A stretch of 64,000 bases of DNA, taken from NCBI RefSeq assembly GCF_002234595.1, contig NZ_NMUL01000016.1:186001-250000 (forward strand), written 5' to 3'. The stretch comes from Amycolatopsis vastitatis. GTDB lineage: Bacteria > Actinomycetota > Actinomycetes > Mycobacteriales > Pseudonocardiaceae. The position numbers were made by a program, and so were the translations under genes. The notes under the pieces were generated by a model, which saw only the letters and a program-made list of their open reading frames with translations, did not search any database and was not told the origin of the DNA. Below are positions 7,304 through 15,726 of this stretch, in pieces; positions within the stretch are counted from its first letter, which is position 1; the number at the start of each line of letters is the position of its first letter.

Positions 7304-8698
7304 CTACCGCACCGCGTCCAGGGCGTCGACCAGGCCGTGGCCGTAGTACGAGTTGTTCTTCGCCGGGCCCGTGCACGCCGTCTCCGTGGCCGCGCACTTC
7401 ACGACGTCGGCTTCACCCTCCAGCAGGCGAGCCAGCAGCCAAGGCGGCGCGCCCCGGAACCGCGAAGCCAGCAGAGCCGCGACACCCGCCGCGTGCGGCG
7501 ACGCCATCGACGTGCCGCACTTCGAGCCGTACCGGCCGCCGAACACCGTCGCCGACAGCGGGCACGACGGGCCCTCACCCGCTGGGGGCGTCTGGACGAA
7601 GTCACCTCCGGGCGCCGTCACGTCGATCGCGCCGTAGTTGCTGAACGACGACTTCGTGCCCGCGTAGCCGACCGCGGACACCTTCACCACTCCGTCGATC
7701 GCCTTCGGCAGGATGCCGCACGACGAGTCGACCGGGTGCGGGCGGTTCGGGTCCGTCGTCTGCGCCGTCGTGTCGAAGCCCGAGTTGCCCGCCGCCGACA
7801 CGTTCAGCACTCCGTGGCGTGTCGAGAACTCGATCGCTCGCCGGACCGCTTCGTACGCCGCCGCGTCGCCCGGCTCGCGGGAACAGAAGAACATGCCCGG
7901 GTCGACGTAGTAGCTGTTGTTCGTCACCGCGAAGCCGTGCTTCGCCGCCCACACGAACCCGCAGACCGCCGACTCCGGGAAGATGTAGCCGTCGTCGTTG
8001 ACGACCTTCACCGAGGCCAGCCGCACGCCCGGCGCGATGCCCGTGAAGCCCGCCGCCGGGTCCTTGCCCGCGATCGTGCCCGCCACGTGCGTGCCGTGGT
8101 CCGACGTCGTCGGTGCCCAGGACGCCGGGGAAAGGTCCGGCGCGCCGGTGACACAGCCCGCCGAAGCGGACGCCGAGACCGCCGCGGCCAGCGCCGGGTG
8201 CGTCGCGTCGATGCCCGAGTCGAGCACGCCGACCGTGACCGCGCGGCTGCCCTGGTAGATCTTGTTCGCCTCGGGCGCGTGGATCGCCCTCATGTCCCAC
8301 TGCTGCGCCGACAGGTCGCCGGCCGCGGCGACCGACTTGGTGTCTTCCAGCGTCCGCACGGCACCCAGGGAAGTCCGGGCGGAAGCCGCCGAAGCGACGT
8401 CCTTACCTCCCGAATACGCCCGGTAGACGCCGATCTTCTGCTGGAAGTCCGCGTTGCGCGAGCTGGCGATCGCGACGGCGATCTCCGGGTAGTACGCCAC
8501 CTTCGCGGCGCACTTGGCCGCCAGTTCCCTGTCGACGGCCGACGCGCGCGTCCCCGGCTGGTACGTCACCACGTAGGTGTACGGCGTGCTCGTCGTGTCG
8601 CAGGCGGCCGGCGCGGCCTCCGCGGCCGGGGTCGCTGCCAACAGGCCACCCCCGACGGCCAGCACGAGCGGGGCCGCCATTCGGCGTAAACGGGACAT
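7304..8698 (-). CDS. Secreted subtilisin-like serine protease (S8) with I9-type propeptide
   Basis: The start is the ATG at 8698 because GGAGGTGG lies just upstream; the product has 464 residues. A signal peptide ends near residue 28 (PAAEA). A propeptide inhibitor-like domain spans about 38-120 (YTYVVTYQPG). The catalytic triad is visible: Asp160 in GVLDSGID, His201 in DHGTHVAG and Ser397 in GTSMASPHAAG, with the oxyanion Asn near 305 (SAAGNSG). Several Cys residues suggest disulfides. No C-terminal transmembrane helix or cell-wall domain is seen, so it is probably released and not a mycosin of a type VII system. A TAGGTT -10 element precedes it. Confidence 0.93.
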   Translation of the reverse strand: MSRLRRMAAPLVLAVGGGLLAATPAAEAAPAACDTTSTPYTYVVTYQPGTRASAVDRELAAKCAAKVAYYPEIAVAIASSRNADFQQKIGVYRAYSGGKDVASAASARTSLGAVRTLEDTKSVAAAGDLSAQQWDMRAIHAPEANKIYQGSRAVTVGVLDSGIDATHPALAAAVSASASAGCVTGAPDLSPASWAPTTSDHGTHVAGTIAGKDPAAGFTGIAPGVRLASVKVVNDDGYIFPESAVCGFVWAAKHGFAVTNNSYYVDPGMFFCSREPGDAAAYEAVRRAIEFSTRHGVLNVSAAGNSGFDTTAQTTDPNRPHPVDSSCGILPKAIDGVVKVSAVGYAGTKSSFSNYGAIDVTAPGGDFVQTPPAGEGPSCPLSATVFGGRYGSKCGTSMASPHAAGVAALLASRFRGAPPWLLARLLEGEADVVKCAATETACTGPAKNNSYYGHGLVDALDAVR

Positions 8699-8721
8699 TC
8701 CACCTCCAGAGTCGGGGGTCA

Positions 8722-8727
8722 ACCTAA
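8722..8727 (-). promoter_or_regulatory. -10 element of the protease gene
   Basis: TAGGTT on the minus strand, 23 nt upstream of the ATG at 8698, leaves a short leader that carries the GGAGGTGG ribosome binding site. Confidence 0.45.
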
Positions 8728-8759
8728 ACCGGCCCCGGAGACCGCGCCACCGACCAAAG

Positions 8760-8999
8760 TCAGGAGGAGACCTTCGACGTCGTCCGCACCCCACGCCAGC
8801 CCAGCACGCCGATGGCCGTGCCGAGCACGAACGAGACGACCGTCAGCACGGCGTGCACCACGAAGTAGGCGGTCGGCGAGCCGTCGGGCGCCCACGCCCG
8901 GTCGCTCTCCCAGAGGTTCTTGGCGAACGTGATCCAGATGATCCACGACCACACGCCGAAGGCCAGCAGGAACAGCGAGGTGCCTCGGGAAATGCGCAT
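8760..8999 (-). CDS. SCO4848-like small membrane protein
   Basis: The product has 79 residues and two transmembrane helices (about 7-28, SLFLLAFGVWSWIIW, and 47-68, VVHAVLTVVSFVLG) joined by a short polar loop with the pattern KNLWESDRAW. It matches my memory of the SCO4848 family, which sits next to a D-alanyl-D-alanine carboxypeptidase gene in streptomycetes. The same neighbour lies divergently here, only 41 bp away, so the two share a promoter region. Its function is unknown; a cell-envelope role is suggested by this conserved pairing. Confidence 0.75.
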   Translation of the reverse strand: MRISRGTSLFLLAFGVWSWIIWITFAKNLWESDRAWAPDGSPTAYFVVHAVLTVVSFVLGTAIGVLGWRGVRTTSKVSS

Positions 9000-9028
9000 G
9001 CCCCAGTATGCGGCGCCGGTCGCGGCGC

Positions 9029-9034
9029 TAGATT
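9029..9034 (+). promoter_or_regulatory. Leaderless promoter of the D,D-carboxypeptidase gene
   Basis: TAGATT ends 6 nt before the GTG at 9041, so the transcript should begin at or next to the start codon. No Shine-Dalgarno sequence is present. Confidence 0.55.
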
Positions 9035-9040
9035 GCGTGG

Positions 9041-10285
9041 GTGCACTCTGTTGTCTCCCGGTCGCTCAAGGTCTTCACGACGACGCTCGCCGCCGCCCTC
9101 CTGGCCCTGAGCACGCCGGCGCTCGCGGCCGCGGCGCCGCCGCAGACGGCGTGCGCGAACCGCCAGGCCCCGCCCCCGCCGGTCGACACGTCGGAGAAGC
9201 CCGCGCCGGGCAAGCCGGTCCCGGCGCCGCTGGCCGTGCCCGCCGTCCCGGCCGGCGGTCCCCGGATGGCCGAGTGCGGCCTGATCACCCCGTCCGGCGC
9301 CCTCAATCCGCCGGACGGCAACACCGCGGTGTCGTGGCTGGTGCAGGACCTCGACACCGGCGCGGTCATCGCGGCGAAGGACCCGCACGCCCGCCAGCGG
9401 CCCGCGTCGCTGATCAAGAACCTGCTCGCGCTCGTCGCCCTCGACGAGCTGAGGCCGGAGCAGGTGATCGTCGCCTCGCAGGAGGACGCCGAGCAGGAGT
9501 GCACCTGCGTCGGCCTGGTCGCCGGCGGCCGGTACACCGTCGACCAGCTGCTGCACGGTCTGCTGATGCACTCGGGCAACGACGCCGCGCACGCGGTCGC
9601 CACCGCGCTCGGCGGCGTCGACTCCGCGGTGGCGAAGATGAACGCGACGGCGGCGAAGATCGGCGCGCTCGACACGCGCACCGCGACGCCGTCGGGGCTG
9701 GACGGGCCGGGCATGTCGACCTCGGCCTACGACCTGAGCCTGATCTTCCACTACGCGATGAAGCAGCCGGAGTTCGCGAAGGTCGTCGGGACGAAGAACT
9801 TCGAGCTGCCGCCGGCCGGCGGCAAGCCGGGCGTCCCGGTGCTCAACGACAACAAGCTGCTCGGCGTCTACCCCGGCTTCCTCGGCGGCAAGACCGGCTT
9901 CACCAACGACGCCCGCCACACCTACGTCGGCGCGGCGGAGCGGAAGGGGAAGCGGCTCGCGGTCGTCATGGTGCGCGCCGAGCAGAAGCCGACGAAGGTG
10001 GTCGACCAGGCGGCCAAGCTGCTCGACTACGGCTTCGCGCTGGAGGACGACCGCGCCGAGCCGGTCGGGCAGATCACCTACCGCGACCCGGCGGCCACGG
10101 CGGAGACCGGCGACCCGTCCGTGCCCGGCGACGGTGGCACCGGCAACAGCGGCACGTCGTCGGCCGCGGCCGCGGCGAAGGCGGATCCGTTCGGGGTCAC
10201 CGGCTGGATCATCACGCTGGTGGTTTTCCTGATCATCGTCGGCGGGTTCGTGGTCGGGCGCGCGCGCAAGAAGGCCGCGAACTAA
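9041..10285 (+). CDS. D-alanyl-D-alanine carboxypeptidase (low-molecular-weight penicillin-binding protein, S11)
   Basis: It trims the terminal D-Ala of peptidoglycan stem peptides outside the cell; the product has 414 residues. A signal peptide is followed by a Pro-rich spacer. The serine triad motifs are clear: S123-x-x-K126 (SLIK), S178-G-N180 and K284-T-G. A C-terminal transmembrane helix (about 385-405, WIITLVVFLIIVGG) with basic residues behind it anchors the enzyme. A Gly/Ser/Ala-rich stalk precedes the helix. The GTG start is read from a TAGATT leaderless promoter. The stop codon overlaps the stop of the convergent HxlR gene in CTAA. Confidence 0.93.
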   Translation: MHSVVSRSLKVFTTTLAAALLALSTPALAAAAPPQTACANRQAPPPPVDTSEKPAPGKPVPAPLAVPAVPAGGPRMAECGLITPSGALNPPDGNTAVSWLVQDLDTGAVIAAKDPHARQRPASLIKNLLALVALDELRPEQVIVASQEDAEQECTCVGLVAGGRYTVDQLLHGLLMHSGNDAAHAVATALGGVDSAVAKMNATAAKIGALDTRTATPSGLDGPGMSTSAYDLSLIFHYAMKQPEFAKVVGTKNFELPPAGGKPGVPVLNDNKLLGVYPGFLGGKTGFTNDARHTYVGAAERKGKRLAVVMVRAEQKPTKVVDQAAKLLDYGFALEDDRAEPVGQITYRDPAATAETGDPSVPGDGGTGNSGTSSAAAAAKADPFGVTGWIITLVVFLIIVGGFVVGRARKKAAN

Positions 10286-10734
10286 CCGTCCACTTCGGAC
10301 ACATAGGCCGGGCCGGGCTCGGGCGTGACGCGGTCCGTCGCGAGCTCGCCACCGCAGTGCCGGCAGGCAACGTAGGTCTCGGCGATCTCGCCGCAGTCCT
10401 TGTGCCGCAACAGGATCGGCGGCCCGTCCGGCCCCGCGAGGTGCCGGTCACCCCACTGCATGAGCGTGACGACGGCGCCGAAGAGGTCCCGCCCGGCGCG
10501 CGTCAGCACGTACTCCGGCACCGGGTCGACGCGCTCGAGCACGCCCGCGTCGACGAGGGTCTTCAGCCGGGCGGACAGCGTCGGGCGCGGGATCGACAGG
10601 TTGCGCGCGAACTCGCCGTAGCGCCGCACGCCGAAGAACGTCTCCCGCAGGATGAGCAGGCTCCACCGCTCGCCGACCAGGTCGAGCGCCCGCCCGACCG
10701 AGTCCGCGGTGAACCGGTGGCCGAGGTCGTTCAC
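10282..10734 (-). CDS. HxlR-family winged-helix transcriptional regulator
   Basis: The product has 150 residues. The HxlR core runs from about residue 12 to 100 (LDLVGERWSLLILRE, GEFARNLSIPRPTLSARLKTLVDAGVLERV). A Cys-containing tail follows (HKDCGEIAETYVACRHCGGEL) that could bind zinc. The GTG at 10734 overlaps the stop of the upstream oxidoreductase as GTGA, so expression is coupled. Coupling of a redox- or aldehyde-responsive regulator to a flavoenzyme suggests it controls that gene; this is inference. It ends tail-to-tail with the carboxypeptidase gene. Confidence 0.88.
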   Translation of the reverse strand: MNDLGHRFTADSVGRALDLVGERWSLLILRETFFGVRRYGEFARNLSIPRPTLSARLKTLVDAGVLERVDPVPEYVLTRAGRDLFGAVVTLMQWGDRHLAGPDGPPILLRHKDCGEIAETYVACRHCGGELATDRVTPEPGPAYVSEVDG

Positions 10735-11855
10735 AGCTGCTCCGTGCGGGCCGGGACGCCCAGCAGCAGCTTGCCGGACAGCTCGTAGCTGGCCGGGTTG
10801 ACCTGGAAGTGCGCGGTCGCGGTGTGGGCGTCGCGGAACCGGCGCTGCAACGGTGACGTCTCGTAGATCGCCGCGCCGCCACCGAGGTCGTACATGCTTT
10901 CGGCGACCTTCGCGGCGGTGCGCGTGACGTGCGTGGCGGCCAGCCGCAGGCCGAGCTTGAGCGCGTCCGGCACGGGTTCGGCGCCCTGCGCGGCCTGCCA
11001 AGCGTCGTCGATGCTGCTGTAGAACAGCAGCCGCGCCGCGCGCAGAGCCGCTTCGGCCTCCGCGACGGCGGCCTGGGTCTGGGACCGTTCGGCCAGCGAC
11101 CGGCTGGAGCCGAGCGGCTTGCGCGTCGAGGCGAGCTCGACGAGGTCGTCGATCGCGCCGCGCGCGTTGCCCAGCGCGGCCGCCGCGACCGACAGCGCGA
11201 AGAACCCGAAGAGCGGAAACCGGTGCAGGGCAACGGCTTCCGTGGGCGGCCCACCCATCACGGAGAAGACGCGGTGGTCCGGGACGAACAGCTCGTCGGC
11301 GACGCAGTCGTGGCTGCCGGTGCCGCGCAGGCCGTTGGTGTGCCAAGTGTCGAGCACCGCGATTTCGGCTTTCGGCAGCGCCGCGATGAAGAGCGCACCT
11401 TCGTGGACGAACCCGGCGAAAAGCCAGTCGCAGTGCGGGATGCCACTGCAGAACGCCCAGCGGCCGGTCACGACGTAACCGCCGTCGACCTTGCGCCCGG
11501 TGCCCCGCGGCGCCCAGACGCCGGCGGCGACCGTGCGGGGATCGCCGAAGACCTCTTCGGCGCACTTCCGTGGGGCATAGGCCGAGAGCAGGCTGCTCGT
11601 CACGGCGATCGAGACGCACCACCCGGCGGACGCGTCCCCGCGCGCGACCGTCTCGGCGGTCTCCAAGCTGACGGCCGGTGGCGCTTCGGGGCCGCCGAGA
11701 TGGCCGGGGACGCCGGTGCGGAAGAGCTGGGCGTCGACGAGCTTCGCGACCAGCTCGTCCGGCAGGGCGCGTTGCCGCTCGGTGACCGGCGCGAGGGACT
11801 TGGCGAGGCCGGCACACTCGCGGGCGGCGTCGAGCAGCTCTTCAGGCGTCGGCAC
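10731..11855 (-). CDS. Acyl-CoA-dehydrogenase-fold flavin-dependent oxidoreductase or monooxygenase
   Basis: The product has about 374 residues. An N-terminal helical domain (about 1-95), a central beta domain (WAPRGTG, GGYVVTGRWAFCSGI) and a C-terminal helical bundle (about 210-370) match the group of acyl-CoA dehydrogenase-like proteins that includes flavin hydroxylases. The G-x-W-x-F-x-S-G signature resembles two-component FMNH2-dependent monooxygenases more than true acyl-CoA dehydrogenases. The GTG at 11855 follows TTGACA-18-GAAACT by 6 nt and may be leaderless; a GTG at 11879 is the alternative. The physiological substrate cannot be read. It is coupled to the downstream HxlR gene. Confidence 0.82.
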   Translation of the reverse strand: MPTPEELLDAARECAGLAKSLAPVTERQRALPDELVAKLVDAQLFRTGVPGHLGGPEAPPAVSLETAETVARGDASAGWCVSIAVTSSLLSAYAPRKCAEEVFGDPRTVAAGVWAPRGTGRKVDGGYVVTGRWAFCSGIPHCDWLFAGFVHEGALFIAALPKAEIAVLDTWHTNGLRGTGSHDCVADELFVPDHRVFSVMGGPPTEAVALHRFPLFGFFALSVAAAALGNARGAIDDLVELASTRKPLGSSRSLAERSQTQAAVAEAEAALRAARLLFYSSIDDAWQAAQGAEPVPDALKLGLRLAATHVTRTAAKVAESMYDLGGGAAIYETSPLQRRFRDAHTATAHFQVNPASYELSGKLLLGVPARTEQL

Positions 11856-11887
11856 CGGTTCAGTTTCTTTACCGACCACCCCGGCTG

Positions 11888-12895
11888 TCAAGGCTTGCGG
11901 CGCCCCAGCCAGGCGAGCAGCGCCCCGGCGCCGAAGGCACCCGCGACGGCGCCGAGGCCGGGCCCGCGCTGCAGGGTGACGTGCTGTTCGAGCCGCACCG
12001 GCGGCGGAGGCTGGACGATCTCGTGCTGGTTCTCCTTCGCCGTCGCCGTCCACGCGGTGACGAGCAGGAGGAAGCGGGACACGAGGTTGGCGAACACGAG
12101 CAGACCGATGACCGGCCCGAACAGCGCGGCCGACGGCGACTTCGTGACGCTGGCCAGGTAGACGGTGGCGACCTGCTGCAGGACGACGAACCCGACGGCG
12201 GCGAACACCGCACCCTTGACGGCGCTGCGCAACGCGACCTGCTCACGCGGCAGGCGCGCGATGACCCACAGGAAGACGAGGGTGTTGGCGAGCAGGCCGA
12301 GCACGATCGTCGCCACGCGAAGCAGGAAGATCGCCCAGGTGGCGTGTTCGAGCCCGACGAGTTCGAGCAGGAACTGCCCGATCCCGCCCCCGACGGCGGT
12401 CAGCGCGAAGGAAACGATGAGCGCGACGCCGAGCCCGATCAGCGCGACCAGGTCCTTGGCCGTCTGCTTGAGAAACGGCTGCGGCTGCTTCACCTGGCCC
12501 CACTGCGCGGTGAGCGCGTCGCGGAGGTTCGACATCCAGCCGATGCCGGAGTAGAGCGCGATCAGCAGGCCGAAGATCCCGACACCGCTGCCGGAGTCGA
12601 GGGCACCGCTGACGATGCCGTTCACGAGCTCCCGCAGCCCCGCGGGCACGGAGTTGTTGATCCCGTTGGTGATCTTGTCGATGATCGTCTTGTCGTGGTT
12701 GACGGCCAGGCCGACCACGGCGAAGGCCACCATGAACAGCGGGAAGACCGACAGCACGCTGAAGTAGGTGATCGCCGCGGCGTAGTGGTTGCCGTACCGC
12801 TCGGTGAAGGCGTCGTTGGCCCGGATCAGGTGATCGAGCCACGGGTACTTCCGCCGCAGCCGCGGCAGGAGCTTTTCCTTCTCTTCTTTCGCCAC
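11888..12895 (-). CDS. YihY/BrkB-family integral membrane protein
   Basis: The product has 335 residues. A short basic, charged N-terminus precedes six predicted transmembrane segments. The family hallmark Y-x-A-A-A-I-T-Y-F-S-V-L-S-x-F-P-L is present near residues 38-55, with a second conserved stretch (ALYSGIGWMSNLRDAL). The C-terminal ~50 residues are cytoplasmic, Pro-rich and end in another small hydrophobic segment plus RRKP. YihY proteins lack an agreed function. The gene lies between trpS and the oxidoreductase, all on the minus strand, with short gaps. Confidence 0.9.
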   Translation of the reverse strand: MAKEEKEKLLPRLRRKYPWLDHLIRANDAFTERYGNHYAAAITYFSVLSVFPLFMVAFAVVGLAVNHDKTIIDKITNGINNSVPAGLRELVNGIVSGALDSGSGVGIFGLLIALYSGIGWMSNLRDALTAQWGQVKQPQPFLKQTAKDLVALIGLGVALIVSFALTAVGGGIGQFLLELVGLEHATWAIFLLRVATIVLGLLANTLVFLWVIARLPREQVALRSAVKGAVFAAVGFVVLQQVATVYLASVTKSPSAALFGPVIGLLVFANLVSRFLLLVTAWTATAKENQHEIVQPPPPVRLEQHVTLQRGPGLGAVAGAFGAGALLAWLGRRKP

Positions 12896-12959
12896 CGTGA
12901 AACGCTAACCACGCGCAGTGAACCCCGCAACGCGAGCGCGTCACGCGAGTGAGGCCGCT

Positions 12960-13994
12960 TCACCGCACCGGCGACAGGAACCCGATCCGCTGGTACGTCT
13001 TCGCCAGCGTCTTCGAAGCCACTTCGCGCGCCCGCTCGGCTCCCGCGGCCAGGATCTTGTCCAGCTCCGCGACGTCGTCCAAATAGGACTGCACACGGTG
13101 TTGAATGGGCGTCACCCAATCGATGAACACCTCGCCGAGGTCCTTCTTCAGGTCGCCGTAGCCCTTGCCCTCGTACGCGGCCTCGAGGTCGGCGATCGTC
13201 CGCTCGGTCAGCGCCGAGTAGATGGTCAGCAGGTTCGAAACGCCCGCCTTGTTCTCGGCGTCGAACACCACCTCGCGGCCGGTGTCGGTGACCGCCGAGC
13301 GGATCTTCTTCGCCGACCGCTTCGGGTCTTCGAGCAGCTCGATCAGGCCGTTCCCGGTGGCCGCCGACTTGCTCATCTTGCTCGTCGGGTCCTGCAGGTC
13401 GTAGATCTTCGCGGTGTCCTTGATGATGTACGGCTCGGGCACGACGAACGTCTTGCCCAGCCGGTTGTTGAAGCGCTGCGCGAGGTCGCGCGTCAGCTCG
13501 AGGTGCTGGCGCTGGTCCTCGCCGACCGGGACCGCGTCGGCCTGGTACAGCAGGATGTCCGCGGCCTGCAGGATCGGGTAGGTGAAGAGGCCGACGCTGG
13601 AGCGGTCGGAGCCCTGCTTCGCGGACTTGTCCTTGAACTGCGTCATACGGCCGGCCTCGCCGAAGCCGGTCTGGCACTCCAGCACCCAGCTCAGCTGGGC
13701 GTGCTCCGGCACGTGGCTCTGCACGAACAGGGCGCTGCGCTGCGGGTCGATGCCGATCGCGAGCAGCTGCGCGGCCGAGACGCGGGTGCGCTGGCGCAGC
13801 ACCTTCGGGTCCTGCTCGACGGTGATCGCGTGCAGGTCGACCACGCTGTAGAACGGTTCGTGCGTGTCCTGCAGCCGCACCCACTGGCGCAGCGCGCCGA
13901 GGTAGTTGCCGAGGTGGAACGAGTCGGCGGTGGGCTGGATCCCGGACAGGACCCGCGGACGGCGTTCTGCTGCGACGGTCTGCTCTTCGGACAC
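12960..13994 (-). CDS. trpS: Tryptophanyl-tRNA synthetase
   Basis: It charges tRNA-Trp in the cytoplasm. The product has 344 residues from the GTG at 13994, which has a GGAAG-like site upstream. Class I signatures are visible: the HIGH equivalent HLGN at 27-30 and KMSKS in the last third (SKMSKSAATG). The GIQPTADSFHLGNYLGAL opening and the specificity segment with KDKSAKQG are typical of bacterial TrpRS. Only this copy is visible here, and no indolmycin-resistance features are distinguishable by eye. Confidence 0.96.
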   Translation of the reverse strand: MSEEQTVAAERRPRVLSGIQPTADSFHLGNYLGALRQWVRLQDTHEPFYSVVDLHAITVEQDPKVLRQRTRVSAAQLLAIGIDPQRSALFVQSHVPEHAQLSWVLECQTGFGEAGRMTQFKDKSAKQGSDRSSVGLFTYPILQAADILLYQADAVPVGEDQRQHLELTRDLAQRFNNRLGKTFVVPEPYIIKDTAKIYDLQDPTSKMSKSAATGNGLIELLEDPKRSAKKIRSAVTDTGREVVFDAENKAGVSNLLTIYSALTERTIADLEAAYEGKGYGDLKKDLGEVFIDWVTPIQHRVQSYLDDVAELDKILAAGAERAREVASKTLAKTYQRIGFLSPVR

Positions 13995-14040
13995 GTCAGG
14001 ATTCTTCCAGGCCGTGACGTGCGGCGGGCGCCGAGGTCCC

Positions 14041-14496
14041 TCAGGCGTGCGGGCGCGGCGTGAGGAACGGACGCGTCGGCGCGGTGTCGGGGTCGGCGAG
14101 GACGGCTTCGGCCATCGCGGTGACCGGGCCGGGAACCTCCGGGGCGACGGGGATGACGGGGACGGCCGGGGCGAGCGCCGCGGCGGCGCGGGTCTTGCGG
14201 CGCTGGCGCAGCACACCCAGCGTCATCCCGACGATGCCGAGCGCGACCGCGACCAGCCCGACCGGGCCGAGCACGCCGAAGCTCTCCGCGTTGGCGTCGG
14301 CCCGCACGGTCGTGACGTCGGCGAAGGCGCTTCCGCCGCCGGCCAGGAGCAGCCCGGCCGGGACGAGCGCGACCACCGCGGCCGCGCGGAATCCGCGCAG
14401 CGTGGACCGCAACAGGGTTTGACCTGGGTTGCGCACCGGAGTGCCTCCCGCGAGTGACGAGCGCTGGGCCTCACCCATTCGAGTGAGGCGCTGCAT
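14041..14496 (-). CDS. Small membrane protein with two hydrophobic segments, function unknown
   Basis: About 151 residues are encoded from the ATG at 14496; a TTG at 14508 and an ATG at 14478 are alternatives. The first segment (AAAVVALVPAGLLLAGG followed by SAFA) could be a signal peptide or a helix. A second helix (VGLVAVALGIVGMTLGVL) is followed by RQRRKTR and an Ala/Pro/Val-rich tail. The beginning of the gene lies in an inverted repeat, GCCTCAC/GTGAGGC, around 14468-14490 that includes the internal ATG. I do not recognise a family. Confidence 0.55.
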   Translation of the reverse strand: MQRLTRMGEAQRSSLAGGTPVRNPGQTLLRSTLRGFRAAAVVALVPAGLLLAGGGSAFADVTTVRADANAESFGVLGPVGLVAVALGIVGMTLGVLRQRRKTRAAAALAPAVPVIPVAPEVPGPVTAMAEAVLADPDTAPTRPFLTPRPHA

Positions 14497-14659
14497 GCTA
14501 CTGGTCAAAAAACTACCGAGCGTGTCAAGACCTGCCGGTACTGATCGACTCGGGAGCCGAGACTATCGCCCAACCAGGGATACGGTCCGGGCGCCCCCAG
14601 CGTTCACTCCGATCATCGTCGACCGGACAGTCGACGGCCCCGCGCCTTTCGAGCACCGC

Positions 14660-15160
14660 CTACTCCTGCGGATCGAGCCCGCGGAGGAGCTTGCGCAGGA
14701 CGTCGTCGAGCAGGCCCAGCTCCTTCCCGGAGAGGCCGGACAGCAGCTCCGACACGTTCGCGGTGTGCTCGGTCATCGCGGCGTCGACGGCCTCGAAACC
14801 CTTGTCGGTCAAGCGGACCCGGAAGCTGCGCCGGTCGTCCGGGTCGAGCGTGCGCTCGACGAACCCGGCCTTCTCCAGCCGGTCGAGCCGGCTGGTCATG
14901 CCGGCCCGGGACAGCATCAGCGTCGTCGACAGCTCGGACGGGATGAGCGTGTAGGGCGCCCCGGACCGGCGAAGCGCGGCCAGGACGTCGAACTCGCCGC
15001 GCTGCAGGCCGAACTTGCCGAACACCCGCTCCTGGGCCGGGCCGAGCACGAGCGCCAGCCTGCCCATCCGGCCGGCGACGCCGATCGCGGTCAGGTCCAG
15101 GTCGGGGCGTTCGCGGTGCCACGCCGACACGACGGCGTCGACGGCGTCTTCATCAGTCAC
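14660..15160 (-). CDS. MarR-family transcriptional regulator
   Basis: The product has 166 residues. The winged helix-turn-helix covers about residues 50-120 (GEFDVLAALRRSGAPYTLIPSEL, SRAGMTSRLDRLEKAGFVER, and the wing DPDDRRSFRVRLTDKG). Helices at both ends should form the dimer interface. It is transcribed divergently from a cupin gene across an 80-bp region holding a GATAGTT-N8-AACTATC inverted repeat. Auto-repression and control of the cupin gene are therefore likely, though the ligand is unknown. Confidence 0.92.
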   Translation of the reverse strand: MTDEDAVDAVVSAWHRERPDLDLTAIGVAGRMGRLALVLGPAQERVFGKFGLQRGEFDVLAALRRSGAPYTLIPSELSTTLMLSRAGMTSRLDRLEKAGFVERTLDPDDRRSFRVRLTDKGFEAVDAAMTEHTANVSELLSGLSGKELGLLDDVLRKLLRGLDPQE

Positions 15161-15197
15161 CCGGGCAGCTTATTCGATGCAACACTATTCGACAGAA

Positions 15198-15219
15198 GAT
15201 AGTTTGACAGCGAACTATC
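15198..15219. promoter_or_regulatory. Probable MarR operator between the regulator and cupin genes
   Basis: GATAGTT (15198-15204) and AACTATC (15213-15219) form a perfect 7-bp inverted repeat with an 8-nt spacer. A related half-site, ACTATT, lies at 15184-15189. A TAGTTT -10-like element for the cupin gene overlaps the left arm. Confidence 0.55.
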
Positions 15220-15240
15220 AGCCGTGGAACCATCGTCGGC

Positions 15241-15726
15241 ATGACGACGAACCTCGAAACCCTGCTGGTCCGCCACGAGGAAGCCGAGCAGCTCGGCTCG
15301 ACGCCCGACACGATGACCCTGCTCGCCGACGTCTCCCAGACCGGCGGGCACCTCAGCACGTCCCGCACCACCCTGAGCCGGGGACGCGACGGCGCGACGC
15401 CGCACTTCCACACGTCGTCGGCGGAGATGTTCTTCATCGTCGACGGCGAGCTGCAGATCCTCAGCGACGAAAAGGTCGTGACGGTCGGCACGGGCGACAT
15501 GCTCTTCGTGCCGCCGCACACGACGCACGCCTTCGGCGCGACCGAGCGTTCGGGCGCGGACGTGCTGATCGTGTTCACGCCCGGCGTCGAGCGCTTCGAG
15601 TACTTCCGGATGATCGACCGGATCCGCCGGGGCGAGGCCGCGCCGGAGGAGATCCTGGCGTCGCAGGACCGGTTCGACAACCACTTCGTGGACAGCGCGA
15701 CCTGGCGCGCCGCCCGCGCCGCCTAA
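15241..15726 (+). CDS. Cupin-domain protein
   Basis: The product has 161 residues. The double-stranded beta-helix spans about residues 40-120. Cupin motif 1 (PHFHTSSAEMFFIVDGE) supplies His-x-His and Glu metal ligands, and motif 2 (GDMLFVPPHTTHAFG) supplies the third His. A C-terminal helical tail follows (FEYFRMIDRIRRG). Such single-domain cupins can be dioxygenases, isomerases or quercetinase-like enzymes, so no substrate is assigned. The divergent MarR gene probably represses it. The stop is shared with the convergent exonuclease gene in CTAA. Confidence 0.88.
   Translation: MTTNLETLLVRHEEAEQLGSTPDTMTLLADVSQTGGHLSTSRTTLSRGRDGATPHFHTSSAEMFFIVDGELQILSDEKVVTVGTGDMLFVPPHTTHAFGATERSGADVLIVFTPGVERFEYFRMIDRIRRGEAAPEEILASQDRFDNHFVDSATWRAARAA

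Noticed and set aside
7304..8698. Subtilase as a mycosin of a type VII secretion system, linked to the TNT protein
   Set aside because: It lacks a C-terminal transmembrane helix and no ESX components or WXG100 genes lie in the window.
13222..13260. GGTTCGAA-like string suggesting a tRNA T-arm
   Set aside because: It lies within trpS coding sequence and no cloverleaf can be built. No tRNA was found anywhere in the window.
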